NCBI GenBank assembly: GCA_008638375.1 | Contig: CM018052.1 | Span: 17,363,950 to 17,427,949 of the forward strand | Length of the DNA stretch: 64,000 nucleotides | Origin: Nyssa sinensis | Lineage: Eukaryota > Streptophyta > Magnoliopsida > Cornales > Nyssaceae | Reading direction: 5' to 3' | Notes under the pieces: generated by a model | The model's input: the letters and a program-made list of their open reading frames with translations, nothing else | What the model was told of the DNA's origin: nothing | Database searches by the model: none | In this document: piece by piece, positions 22,464-32,800 of the stretch | How the letters are laid out: every line of letters starts with the position of its first letter | Position numbering within the stretch: the stretch's first letter is position 1 | Program-made: the position numbers and the translations under genes

Positions 22464-23190
22464 CAGGAATATCCAACCGAGCCAGGAAACGCTATGCTCT
22501 GGAGGCAAGAGCAGAACCTAACATCCTCCAGATCTCTGCCATTGAGAAAAGGCTAAGGCCTGCACCTCATATCCAGTTCTCAGAGCTAGATCTCGTTGGG
22601 GTACATTGCCCCCCACAGTGACGCCCTTGTCATCTCACTCAAGATTATGAATTTTGAGATCATGAGGGTTCTGGTAGACACAACAAGTTCCACCAACGTG
22701 CTATTCTATAAACCCTTTCAACACATGAAGCTTAGCGCAAATGATATCAAGGCCACCACCGCTGTAATGGCAGGATTCAATGGGACCTCAGCACCCCGCT
22801 AGACCTCCCAACCATAATGGGAGAGGGGGATGCTCAGAAGACATTGATCTCTGAATACATGGTCCTGGACTCCAAGTCTCCCTACAACATCATCATCGGA
22901 AGACCATGGCTCAATTAGATGGGGGTGGTCACTTCGACCCTTCATTAGTGCCTGAAGTACGTCTAGAGTGACAAGGTTTGCACCATTAGGGGCCGTCAGC
23001 CAATTGCCCAAGAGTGCCACACTCTCGCGCTAAAGAAAAAAACCCTCAAATAGCAATCACAACACCCTCGTGAAAGGAAAATCCTGCATCTTCTGAACTG
23101 TACGAGACAGAGGAATGCCTCTCCAAGATTGACGAGTCATTAAGTGCCAAGGGAAGGGACAGCCTGGCCAAACCAAAGTAGGAACCTGTT
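22464..23190 (+). pseudogene. Tat-lineage protease region, decayed
   Basis: The stretch at 22596-22800 reads MRVLVDTTSSTNVLFYKPF. It aligns with the aspartic protease active site, where this lineage normally has DTGSS, so the active-site Gly is replaced by Thr. The downstream flap region (NIIIGRPWLN near 22890-22917) is recognisable but followed by stops. Not functional. Confidence 0.7.
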
Positions 23191-23193
23191 AAA

Positions 23194-24060
23194 GTGCTGG
23201 TAAGTTCCAAAGAGGGAGAGTGCTATTTACAACTTGACTCAGATCTATCCTTCTCCGAGCAGAAAGAGATTGTTGAATTCCTAAAAGACAATCTGTTAGT
23301 CTTTGCGTGGGAAACTAAAGACATGGAAGGGATAAATTCCAATCTCATCTCCCACAAGCTAATGATTGACCCAGACCACCCTCTAGTGAGACAGAAGATG
23401 AGGACCTTCACCCCTGAGTGGCATAAGATTATCAACGAAGAGGTCCAAAGGCTGTTGGGTGCCAGAATGATAAGGAAGGTATACTACCCAAAATGACTCG
23501 CCAATATAGTTCTTGCCAAAAAGAAGAATGGCAAATGGAGGGTTTGCATTGACTATACAGACCTTAACAAAGCCCTTCCTAAAGATAGTTTTCCTCTCCC
23601 AAGGATCGATCAGTTGGTCGATACAACTACAGGACATGAGCTTATGAGCTTCATGGACGCATATTTAGGGTACAACCAAATTCAGATGTACCCTCCAAAC
23701 CAGGAAAATGTAACCTTCATATCTGAACGATGTTTCTATTGCTATAGAGTGATGTTGTTTGGTCTAAAGAATGTTGGCGCCATGTACTAGCGATTGGTGA
23801 ACAAAATGTTTAACCCCTTGATTGACAGCACAATAGAGGTCTACATAGATGACATATTGGTCAAGAGCCTAAAGAAGAATGACCATATCCAACACTTGAG
23901 TCAAACGTTCAGTATACTGAAGCAACACAAGATGAAGTTGAACCCCTCAAAGTGTACCTTCGGGATCACTAAAGGAAAATTCTTGGGTTTTTTGGTCTAT
24001 TAGAAGGGAATTGAGGTAGACCCCTCACAAATTAAATCTTTGATATAGCTAGAATCACCG
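23194..24060 (+). pseudogene. Tat-lineage reverse transcriptase, interrupted
   Basis: Visible blocks in order: DHPLVRQKMRTFTPE, ANIVLAKKKNGKWRVCIDY, DLNKALPKDSFPLPRIDQLV, FMDAYLGYNQIQM, MLFGLKNVGAMY, VYIDDILVKS (active-site YIDD intact at 23842-23853), and NPSKCTFGITKGKFLGFLV. Stops occur at 23494-23496 (normally Trp), 23788-23790 (normally Gln) and 24001-24003. Without the stops the length and order match an ordinary gypsy RT. It copied element RNA into DNA. Confidence 0.93.
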
Positions 24061-24583
24061 AGGACCAAGAAAGATATCCCAGGCTTGAATAGAAGCATAG
24101 CAGCTTTGAACCGATTCATCTCCAAATCTACGGACCGGTGCCTCCTGTTCTTCAAAGCCTTGAGGGGGAATAAAGCCCTTGAATGGACCCCTGAATGCGA
24201 GAAAGCCTTCCAGCAACTAAAGCAATATATGGCCTCCCCCGAGCTCTTTTCCAAACCAATACAAGGGGAAAAGCTACTTCTGTATCTGGCAATGTCAGAA
24301 AATGCCGTTAGCTTAACACTAGTCAGAGAAGATAGAGGGATTCAAAGGCCAGTTTTCTACATCAACAAAGCACTTCCAGATACCGAGAGAAGATATCTCA
24401 AAGTTGAGAAGTTGGCCTTCGCCCTAGTGATGTCCGCTCGCAAGCTCAGACCCTACTTTCAAGCATATCCTATTGTAGTCCCTACATCCTACCCTTTGAA
24501 GTCGATTCTACACAAACCTGAAATCTCAGGACAACTGGTCAAGTGGTCGGTAGAATTGGGGGAATTTGACCTCCATTAAAGGC
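24061..24583 (+). pseudogene. Tat-lineage RNase H (first domain)
   Basis: Open from about 24085 to 24579. Blocks: LNRFISKSTDRCLLFFKAL, FQQLKQYMASPELFSKP, EKLLLYLAMSENAVSLTLVR, PVFYINKALPDTERRYLKVE and KLAFALVMSARKLRPYFQAY. This is the gypsy RNase H that follows RT, which removes RNA from the hybrid during reverse transcription. In the Tat lineage it is degenerate. Here LYLAMSENAV replaces the usual LYLAVSxxAVS, and the catalytic Asp of normal gypsy RNase H is absent. Confidence 0.85.
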
Positions 24584-25065
24584 TAGGCATTGGTAGATTT
24601 TGTGGCAGAGTTCACTCCAACACTATATGATAAAGCCCAAGACAACATGGATGCCATTGTTTGGCAACTCTACACTGATGGCTCATCCACCAATAGGGGT
24701 TCGGGAATTGGCATCATGCTCCAATCCCTAGATGGAATTACAACAGAAAAGGGAGTTAGCCTGGGATTGAGGACCTCAAACAACGAAGTCGAATACAAAG
24801 CACTCGTTCTCGGTATGAGGCTCGCCCTGAAATACGAAGCTCAAAACCTCGAAGCATTTTGGGACTCCCAACTAGTGGTAAGCTAAGTCTTGGGAGAATT
24901 TTCTGCCAAGGATGACAGAATGGTTTGATATTCAGAGTTGGTAGACTTGATGAAAACCTCCTTCCAAAAATTCACTATTCAGAAAATTGAAAGGGGCCAG
25001 AACTTTAGAGCTAACGCACTAGCAAACATAGCCTCTCATCTCAAGTTAGAAGAGATTCAACAGTA
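24584..25065 (+). pseudogene. Second, archaeal-type RNase H of the Tat element
   Basis: WQLYTDGSSTNRGSGIGIML, then SNNEVEYKALVLGMRLAL and FWDSQLVVS give the D-E-D acidic set of a type-I RNase H, all present. The domain sits between the first RNase H and integrase, the arrangement that defines the Tat lineage. A TAG stands at 24584-24586 and a TAA at 24884-24886, both at positions where relatives have Gln. The remainder (GEFSAKDDRMV, then ANIASHLKLEE) runs to about 25060. Confidence 0.88.
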
Positions 25066-26222
25066 AAGTTTTCTTACCAACCGAAGTCAAGCATCAAGGA
25101 AGTACAATCCACTTGAATCTCCAAACAATGCGAGAACTGGATGACTCTTATCCTCCAGTACATACAGGAAGGACTGCTTCCAGAAGATAAAAATAAAGCC
25201 TGAAGGATTCGGATCAGAACAACCCAGTATTTGATCTTAAATGGAAATCTCTACCAAAGATCCTACACTCAACCTCTCCTAAGGTGCTTGTCTCTAGAAG
25301 AATCCTAGTACATCCAAGTCGAGATACATGAAGGAGTCTGTGAAAACCATAACAGCGGTAGGACCATAGCCCACCGAGCTCTGACTTAGGGTTATTACTG
25401 GCTGAGCATGCTGAATCAAACCAAAGAATATGTTTGGAGGTACGAAAAGTGCCAACGTTTTGCCTCATACCAGCACCAACCCCATCACGAGCTCATCCCA
25501 ATTGCCAGTCCTTAGCCCTTCGCCCAATGGGGGATAAACATTATAGGACCACTGCCTAAGGCCCTATAGAACAAAAGATACTTGCTCATCGTCATAGACT
25601 ATTTCTCTAAATGGGCAGAAGCCGAGCCTCTAACCCATATTACAGAAACAGAGGTGAAAAACTTCAAATTGAGGAACATAGTCTGCAAGTTTGGCATACC
25701 CCATGTCATCATCTTTGATAATGGTACGCAGTTTACCGGAAAGGTGTTTGGGAAGTTCTGTGAAGACTTGCACATCAATCACTATTTCTCCTCGCCAGGG
25801 CATCCCCAGGCTAACGGACAAGCAGAAGTCACCAACCGCACAATCCTTGATGCTATTAAGAAAATATTGGAATAGGCCAATGGAAGGTGGGTTGAAGAAC
25901 TCCCCGGAGTGCTCTGGGCTTACCAAACCACCAGAAGAAAGATGAGAGCAAGCCAGGATCAAAACTGAAGCATATCAAAACAAAATAGCTGACAACTTCA
26001 ATCAAGGGCTAAAACCCTACGACTTCCAGCTCAGGGATCTCGTCCTAAGAAGGGTATTCCCAAACACTAAAGATCCCACCATGGGAAAGCTCTCCCCTAA
26101 TTGGGAGGGGCCCTATATGGTTACCAAGATCATTAGGCCCACAACCTATTGGTTGGAGGATGTAACCAGGAAGCCTGTGCCTAGGCCCTAGAATGTTAAG
26201 CACTTACGAAAGTACTATCAAT
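25066..26222 (+). pseudogene. Tat-lineage integrase, interrupted
   Basis: The zinc-binding end is recognisable (VEIHEGVCENHNSGRTIAHR near 25318-25378, CQRFASYQHQ). The core has VIDYFSKWAEAEPL (first Asp), IIFDNGTQFTG (second Asp) and HPQANGQAEVTNRTI (Glu), an intact D,D-35-E triad. The C-terminal part carries LWAYQTTRRK and a GPYMVTKI-type block near 26110. Stops lie at 25515-25517 (normally Trp), 25567-25569, 25873-25875 and others. It would have inserted the element DNA. Confidence 0.92.
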
Positions 26223-26267
26223 AGAATCTTTCTTTTTCTTTTTAAGTGCTTCCAATTAAATGCATAG

Positions 26268-26790
26268 ACCCCAGGTCTGCTCCACTCCAAATGACCCCTA
26301 TGAGCCTTGTATTCACTACAAGTGTTGTAGGCCTAGTCCATTTAATGCACAAACCCCAGGTATGGTCCATTCCAAATGATGTCTATGTGCCTTGTATTCA
26401 CTACAAGTGTTGTAGGTTTGGTCCATTCAATACACAGACCCCAGGTCTGGTCCATCCCAAATGACCCCTATGAGCCTTGTATTCACTACAAGTGTTGTAA
26501 GCCTGGCCCATTCAATGCACAGACCCTAGGTCTGGTCCACTCCAAATGACCCGTATAAGCCTTGTATTCATTACAAGTGTTGTAAGCCTGGTCCATTCAA
26601 TGGACAAACCCCAGGTCTGATCCATTCTAAATGACCCCTATGAGCCTTGTATCCATTACAAGTACTATAGGTGCACAGACCCCCAGGTCTGGTCTATATC
26701 AATGACTCCTAAAGCCTCGTGTTCATTACAAGTGCTTTAGGCCTAGTCCATTCAATGTACAGACCCTCAGGTCTGGTCCTTTCTTTCGGT
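26268..26790 (+). repeat. 85-bp tandem array downstream of Tat pol
   Basis: Units begin ACCCCAGGTCTG at 26268, 26353, 26438, 26523, 26608, 26679 and 26763. The first four intervals are exactly 85 bp, then 71 and 84. Each unit holds CCAAATGACCCCTATGAGCC, TTGTATTCACTACAAGTG and GGTCCATTCAATGCACA. Older, more diverged echoes of AGGTCTGA and CAAGTAT continue to about 27130. Confidence 0.93.
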
Positions 26791-27152
26791 CATCTCAATT
26801 ATTAAATATATCAGGTCTGATATTGGCTTAATTACAAGTATCTTAGATCTAAAGGTTCGATCTTAACTCCGTCATATTTTAGGTCTGAATATTTTATCTT
26901 GACTTCACTGCAAGAATTTTAAGTCTAAAGTTTCTACATTTTAATTAACAAGTGATTCAGGTTTGAAGATTTATCTTAACTTAATTGCAAATATCTCAGG
27001 TCTGAAGTATTCATAGTAGTTCAATTGAAGTTACTTAGGTCTGGCACCTTTATCTCGACTTAATTGTGTAAGTTTTTTAGGCTTAAAGATTATGTTTTGA
27101 ATACAGATGTGTCGGGTTTAAGTACATAAAAGATTAAGATAAATGAAGTCTT

Positions 27153-29400
27153 TCATTGATAAGCCCGAAAGGGCAGAAGAGTACAGTGGTACCAAAAACA
27201 AAAATAAACAAAACAAATAAAGAAAAAACACCCTAATCTATGGTTTTCAGAGGCTGGGGCAGCTTCCGAGGCAATGGCAGCTTTCAAGGCAAGGGCGGCT
27301 TCCGAGGCAGGGGCGGCTTCTTCAGTGATCTTTGTTGGGGTAACCTTCGAGGGACTCAACTTTTAATCATCCGACTACACCTCGTCCACTCCGAAAATGT
27401 CAAGGTTGGGGTACAGCTTCTGGATCTTTTTACGAAACAGCTCGTACCCATGATCCACGAACTCATTGCCCAGTTGGTTCAGCTCATCTCTAAGCTCTTT
27501 CTCGGTTTCTTCTCTAACCGCCTCCCTAGCAGCTTGAATGCTGGAGGCCAGCTTCTAAGCTTTCGCCACCTCCACTTCTTCCTTCTCTTTCTTCAGGGCC
27601 TCTAGCTCAAAAGCCAAGTCATCCCTCTATGACTCTAGAATGGCCACATTATTCAAAGCTTCCTTAAACTTCTCATCAAAAGAGTGGGAGGCTGAGTGGG
27701 AAGTCCTGAGCTGGAGGCAAGCCTCGTCCAACTCGGCCTGGAGTTTTTCTTCCCTCTCAGACCCCTTTAGAAAGTCCATGATTGCGGCCATGGCATGGAC
27801 AGCTTGCAAAAAACCATAAATGCAAAGTTTAAACCATTCAGAATAGAAGTAGAAAAGGAAAGCAAAAATTTTTCCTAAGTAAATGAGTCCTTACCCTTAT
27901 ATGGGAGACCAGAAGGTCTCTGGCAATTCGGCAAGGTTTCACGCCCCTGAAACGTTCAGAGGCTGAAACCCACACCTCCTTGTAGGCCCTTCTGATAATG
28001 GCCTTTCCATTCTTAGCCGAGATGATGCTAGCAAGGACCGAGCTCAGCTTCCCTTTGCCGCAAGGGGCCGAACTTGCAAGCGGAGCTAGGGGTGGCGGCA
28101 CCTTCTCCCGAGTGATTATCGTAACCAGTTCTTCAGAGACTATTCGCTCTGGAGAGCTAGAGGCTCCCATTTTAGTCCTCCTCTTCTTCTAAGGAGGGGG
28201 AGGAACAACAGGACTAGAGGCTTTCCCAGTCTTTTTCGGGCCCAACGTCCAGCTCGACAACAAGAACTTCTTCAAGGCGGCCGACTTGCTCTTGACCAAA
28301 TTCGCCTCCGTAAAGTTCTAAAGCATCAAGATCTGGTCGTAGGGTCGGTCTAAGGGTTTCAAGAGCCACCGGTACTTCTCTTGGAGCTCTAGAGTGAAGA
28401 CTGACCTCCTCTAAGCTTTCTTATCTGTAACACAAAATAGAAAACAACGTAAAGTTAGATAGAACTGAAAAAAGAAAGTCACAACTAAATTCCAAAGGTC
28501 TGTAGGCTCACCCTTGAAGCCAGTATACTGAGGGAAAAAACTCGTCCAGTCCTCATAGTCTTTATGTTTCCAGCCTCTATTGACGAAGAAGCACCACTTC
28601 TTTCACGTCTTGTTGGAAGTGGGTATCGAGGTCAGGGGCATGAACCTCTTGTCGAAAGACATGTAGTACAGTCCCTCCGACCTATGGTACTTCATGTCCA
28701 TGTTGCACCATATGAGGTCCAAATCTACCTCAATCCCGTTCTTATGACCTAACACTAAGAAGGCCATAAGCTGCCTCCAGCTGTTGATGTTCAACTCGGC
28801 AGGGCAAATCTTGAACCAACAAAAGAATTCATTTAAGAGGGGGTGTAGAGGGAAACGCAAGCCAACCTTAAACCATTTGAAGTAAGCACAGATTTTCCCT
28901 CTCTCAATGTCTGAGGGACGATCTAACTTCTTAAGGACTCTACAGACCACGTTTTTTGGGAAATCAAAGTGCGTCTTAAGGGGATCTAACATCCCCTCGG
29001 TCACAGCACTCTCACCTTCCTCCTTTTGAGATCAGCCCGATGTGCCGACCTCCTTATTCTTAGATTCGAGGTGTGCTTCAAGAAACAACACCTCAGAATC
29101 ACTACTTGAGGAATCACTACCCACTTCTACAATCTCCCTATTTCCCACTCTATCATCGGAGTGTGTATCGTAGGACAGCATGGTAAAAACAATAACACAG
29201 AAATGAAAATGCATAAAAAAGAAGAGAATGAAGGAGAAAGAACGGGGGAAAAAGTAAAAGGAGAGTTAAAGAAGAGAAGGTTACCGCTTGCCGGAGAAAG
29301 AAGTTCAGATAGTAGAGGGTTTCTAGGGCGTACCGAAAATCGCATAGAGTCTCAATTCTTCCTCTCAAAAAGCTTCAAAACAGTATAAGCTTTGTAAAGA
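27153..29400 (-). pseudogene. Antisense gene of the Tat element (putative gypsy-type transposon protein)
   Basis: Transcribed against gag-pol. A TATA box on the minus strand (ttttataaatag, about 29437-29426) precedes the leader. Exon 1 holds an acidic Ser/Asp-rich N-terminus (VGSDSSSSDSE), then FKVGLRFPLHPLLNEFF, LNINSWRQLMAFLVLGHKNG and MSFDKRFMPL, the layout of the plant family annotated as putative gypsy-type transposon protein (PF04195-like). An 87-bp intron (28511-28425, GT-AG) keeps the frame. Exon 2 (28424-27895) is Pro/Lys-rich, then ASERFRGVKPCRIARDLLV. A second GT-AG interval (27894-27803) leads to a coiled-coil exon (KEALNNVAILES, EKELRDELNQLGNEFVDHGY) and an Ala-rich end, but the frame does not match across it. 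In-frame stops (for example at 29032-29034 and 28603-28605) show it is dead. Function is unknown for the family. Confidence 0.75.
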
Positions 29401-29425
29401 AATACCAAAATGAGGATTTTGACTA

Positions 29426-29437
29426 TTTATAAAACTT
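29426..29437 (-). promoter_or_regulatory. TATA box for the antisense gene
   Basis: Minus-strand TTTTATAAATAG about 220-250 bases upstream of the first candidate ATGs (29214, 29181). A CT-rich leader lies between. It shows the antisense frame once had its own promoter inside the element. Confidence 0.5.
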
Positions 29438-29645
29438 TAAGGGCGTCATTTAATGCCCCAAATTCCAACCGATGGTTGGCTAATGATGGCCTCAATTCCC
29501 AAATTGGTGGTTTAATAAATGATGGCACCGTAACTGTTCCACTAACGCCTATTTTCTCGGAATGCGGAAGGGTACATTAATGAGAATACACGTGACCCTT
29601 CATAAACCCTAACCTCAGTTCTGCATGGGTCCTACAGAACTAAGG

Positions 29646-29661
29646 CTCAGGGGGGAGTAGC
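29646..29661 (+). other. Polypurine tract of the Tat element
   Basis: Purine-rich GGGGGGAG core directly before the 3' LTR start at 29662, the primer for plus-strand DNA synthesis. Confidence 0.75.
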
Positions 29662-30234
29662 TGATGTACCATAAAATGACAGCCCAACACAAACTTAACA
29701 CATGTCTAAGCTTTTATGTGCAGGTCAGAAAATGACACAGAACTACTCAGATCTGATAGACGTCCTGTGAACAAAATGGCAAGGACCTTCCCTCCTAAAC
29801 AGAAAAGCTCGAAGTATGTGTCTAATAAATACTGAGCTGGACACCGCCTTACATGCCCTACCGACCTCAGAATAAGGAAACAGAATGCAACACAGAAATT
29901 GCCTCCCTCGGATATCTTTTGATCCCTACTTTTGTAGAGATCAAAGTTTAATAAGGAAACTGCCATCTTCAGATAGCCACGGATCCTGAACTTTATGGCT
30001 CCAGATCCTAATCAACTTAGGAGACAAGTAACCTATAAATACAACCCTAAGGTGCGTTTTTCAATTACAGTCAATTATTCTCTTTCAAGTTTAATCTTTC
30101 TTCTAATTTTTACTGACTTTATCATCGGAATAGCTACCACCGGAGCCAACCCGGTGGCCCTCTGATCACACTTTTCGAGTTCTTGACAAGAGACGAAGAG
30201 CGGAAGCCCCACTGATCAGAAAATGGAGTATCAT
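29662..30234 (+). mobile_element. 3' LTR of the Tat element
   Basis: 573 bp, same ends as the 5' LTR. A TATA box lies at 30034-30040. It is followed by target duplication TTAAT at 30235-30239. Confidence 0.95.
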
Positions 30235-30239
30235 TAATC

Positions 30240-31049
30240 CTAATAATTTTACATGGAAAATTGAAGAAGTACAAAAGTAAATTTCTAACAAGCTAAGTGT
30301 AAAAAGGGTTGGTACTGAAGTCCCACATAAAATGTGAAAGAGACTAAGTTCAAGAGTTTGTTTGCCCAGAAAAAAAAAAAAAACCATTCAAAAATTATAA
30401 TTTTATAGATTCTCAAATTGTCTCACATCGAATAGAGACTAAAAACTCAAGATATGAAAAATCTTTAAAAAGGAGCTACGTGACCCCTCAGCAGCACGCC
30501 TATGCTCATTGATGTACTGACTGTTGAAAAGTTAAAAGAGATGAGTTTTATAAAGGCATTCAATGTTCACCAGTAAAAGATTTTTTTACTAGTAAAAGAT
30601 AAAAGATTTCATTTTTACTTGTAGTTAGCACACGATTCGTCATGTATTTGAACACAGTTAAATATTTTTTAACTTTCTTATACAATATCATGATCAGACG
30701 GTTCACAAAAACCCGTGAATGGTTCTCTAATTTTTCTAATTTTTAAAAAAGAGGGAAATTTTTAAAACTTCCCGGTTTAGCTGGCAGAATCAGACCATTT
30801 CTTGGATGGGTTCAACCGGTTGAACAGGCTGGTCTGGTCCCATTTTCAAAAACATTGTCTATAACTAGAGGAAGAATGAGAGAGATTGAGCTATCCCTAG
30901 AAGCAAGGAGGTAGGCCGTGAAAGATTAAGAAGATGAAGAAAAAGAAAAGAGAGAAAGCATTGGAGAGCACACATGCATGGACGAAATAGGTATGCAAAC
31001 CTACTTATTTTCACTAAACGTTATCATTAGGTAATGGCCCGGACTAAGG
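30240..31049. other. Spacer with no recognised gene
   Basis: AT-rich. Contains phrases such as GTCCCACATAAAATGTGAAAG and TCTCACATCGAATAGAGACT typical of worn LTR sequence, but no ends or coding motifs. Confidence 0.45.
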
Positions 31050-32800
31050 GGTCATTGGATCCCGAACTGGAAGGTGATTAAGACTAATCATCCTAGTCAA
31101 GTAAATCCAATATAGTCTATTTATTTTAGAGTTGATTTTCCTTTAACAACTTTCCTTTAATTTATTTTGGTTTGTTATCATGATTAAACTTGTTTAAGTC
31201 CCATAACGGGATTAAATGAAATAGATCACAATAAAGTGCAACTAAACTAAAAACATCCATCAACAATGTAAAAAAAGGTGAAGTTCAGAGTTGACTCTAA
31301 CAATCTATATACAACATATACATTATGTCAAAGAAGGGTACAAGAACCCTTTACAATAAACAATGAATGAATACAACTATCTGAAACCAATGCTATTCAA
31401 GTCTCTGTCCATCTCGTGCAGCTCCAACCACTGTCCTGTACCAGTCAAGTACCTGTCATTCCCATAAACAATAGAGGTGAGCTATAATGCTAAGTAGGGT
31501 TTCCCAAAACACATAAGCATACAATGTGCAAAAATTAATGCAAGTCCAGTAAGAAAAATCCCTAATGTCCAGTATACAATTCCAAGCACACTATGCGATT
31601 TCATCAACCAGATACATATATAGATACGGTAGTCAAGAAAATAAGACACCCCTCCTCCACGTGGTATAACAATAGTGATAAGATACTTAATATACATTGA
31701 ACATGAAGTATATCAACTTATACAAACCACAAGAAACACCTCCATTTCCTGTTCAAATCAATCAAAACAGTCATATCCAATCATAGTATATTCAACACAA
31801 GTTAATAGTATGATAAGGCAACAAGTGAAATCACTACACAATCCATGTCTATAACAGGTACAATACACAGCATAGCAAGTCAGACCTCGACAAGTCCTAT
31901 ACTTTTCTCTACTTCTTCCATAATCCTTCAAGACTACTTAATGGCTCCCAATAAAGCCTAAGTGCTTATTAAGTTACTAACCTGATGGAGACATACGACC
32001 ACCCAAGCGAGGTTATGGTTTAAAACTGAAGAGAGACACAATCCCTATCACAAAACCCCAGTAATATCTATATATTCCCATTTCTTAACTTGTAACTTAT
32101 CTCATTCATAACTTCCCATTTATCAACTTGTAACCAGTTCATTTGTAACTTTCCCTTGAGCAATGACTCAATATTTAATTTGCATCTATAATATCAACAT
32201 CCCAACAACATATGGTGGGCATACAGGCTCACACCACATCCACAACAACAGCCATATAATGAAATACATAACATCTCAATGTACAAAAATCATATAATCC
32301 ACAGAGTGTCTATACATGTATCTAATGCACAAGTATAATGGATAATGAAGCATTAAAATGATAATGATAATCATACTAAAAAGGGCAGGAAATGATCAAT
32401 CATCATAATAATTACAGTTGCATAATAAGGATCAATACCAAGCACACAATACCAACCAATCAAAATAAGATCTTAGTCATAGTCGCCACCCGACTACGAG
32501 GAAACACTACTTGTGTCTATCACAGTATGTATTAGATACGTCACACATTCCAGGTTCAACACTCGAGACCACCCTGACTCTTAACACTAAAGTTCTGTAG
32601 TGGTTCTTTACGATCTCTTAGGTTAATTATGTATTAGCTTAGACACCGAGTGTCTGTTGTCCGAAACAGATATCAAAATGTGTTCCCGAGTATTAAAAAT
32701 TCTAAGAAGGCCTCATCAAAATATTTCTAAGTCATTTAAATGTCTTTTAAACCCATAAGGGCATTTTCATAATTTTATCGGACAAGTTTCACGTCTATTG
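31050..32800 (-). mobile_element. Long gypsy LTR ('X'), left fragment, reverse orientation
   Basis: Non-coding and stop-dense. It shares ordered modules with the firmly bounded solo LTRs of this window: the GGTGAGCT...GCTAAGTAGGG module near 31472 (compare 37536), and the TTACTAACCTGATGGAGACA module near 31974 (also in the element A LTR, inverted, at 43230-43255). The left limit is estimated. The right limit is where another LTR (TGTCACAACC, 32801) starts. Confidence 0.5.
31961..32797. repeat. ~800-bp direct repeat, copy 1
   Basis: Matches 35525-36330 almost base for base with scattered differences, from TAAGTGCTT...AACCTGATG to CAAGTTTC(A/G)CGTCTAT. The 2.7-kb solo LTR at 32801-35516 lies between the copies. 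Confidence 0.85.

Larger units (their letters stand above)
20064..30234 (+). mobile_element. Complete Ty3/gypsy element, Tat lineage, 10.2 kb
   Basis: The two LTRs (20064-20634, 29662-30234) start TGATGTACC and end ATCA. The element is flanked by an exact 5-bp duplication TTAAT (20059-20063, 30235-30239), proving a single insertion. Order: LTR, primer site, gag, protease, RT, RNase H, second (archaeal-type) RNase H, integrase, 85-bp tandem array, antisense gene, polypurine tract, LTR. A second RNase H and an antisense ORF downstream of pol are known traits of the Tat lineage. By eye the first ~205 bp of the LTRs differ at about 20 sites, nearly all transitions, so the insertion is old. All genes are interrupted. 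Confidence 0.95.
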
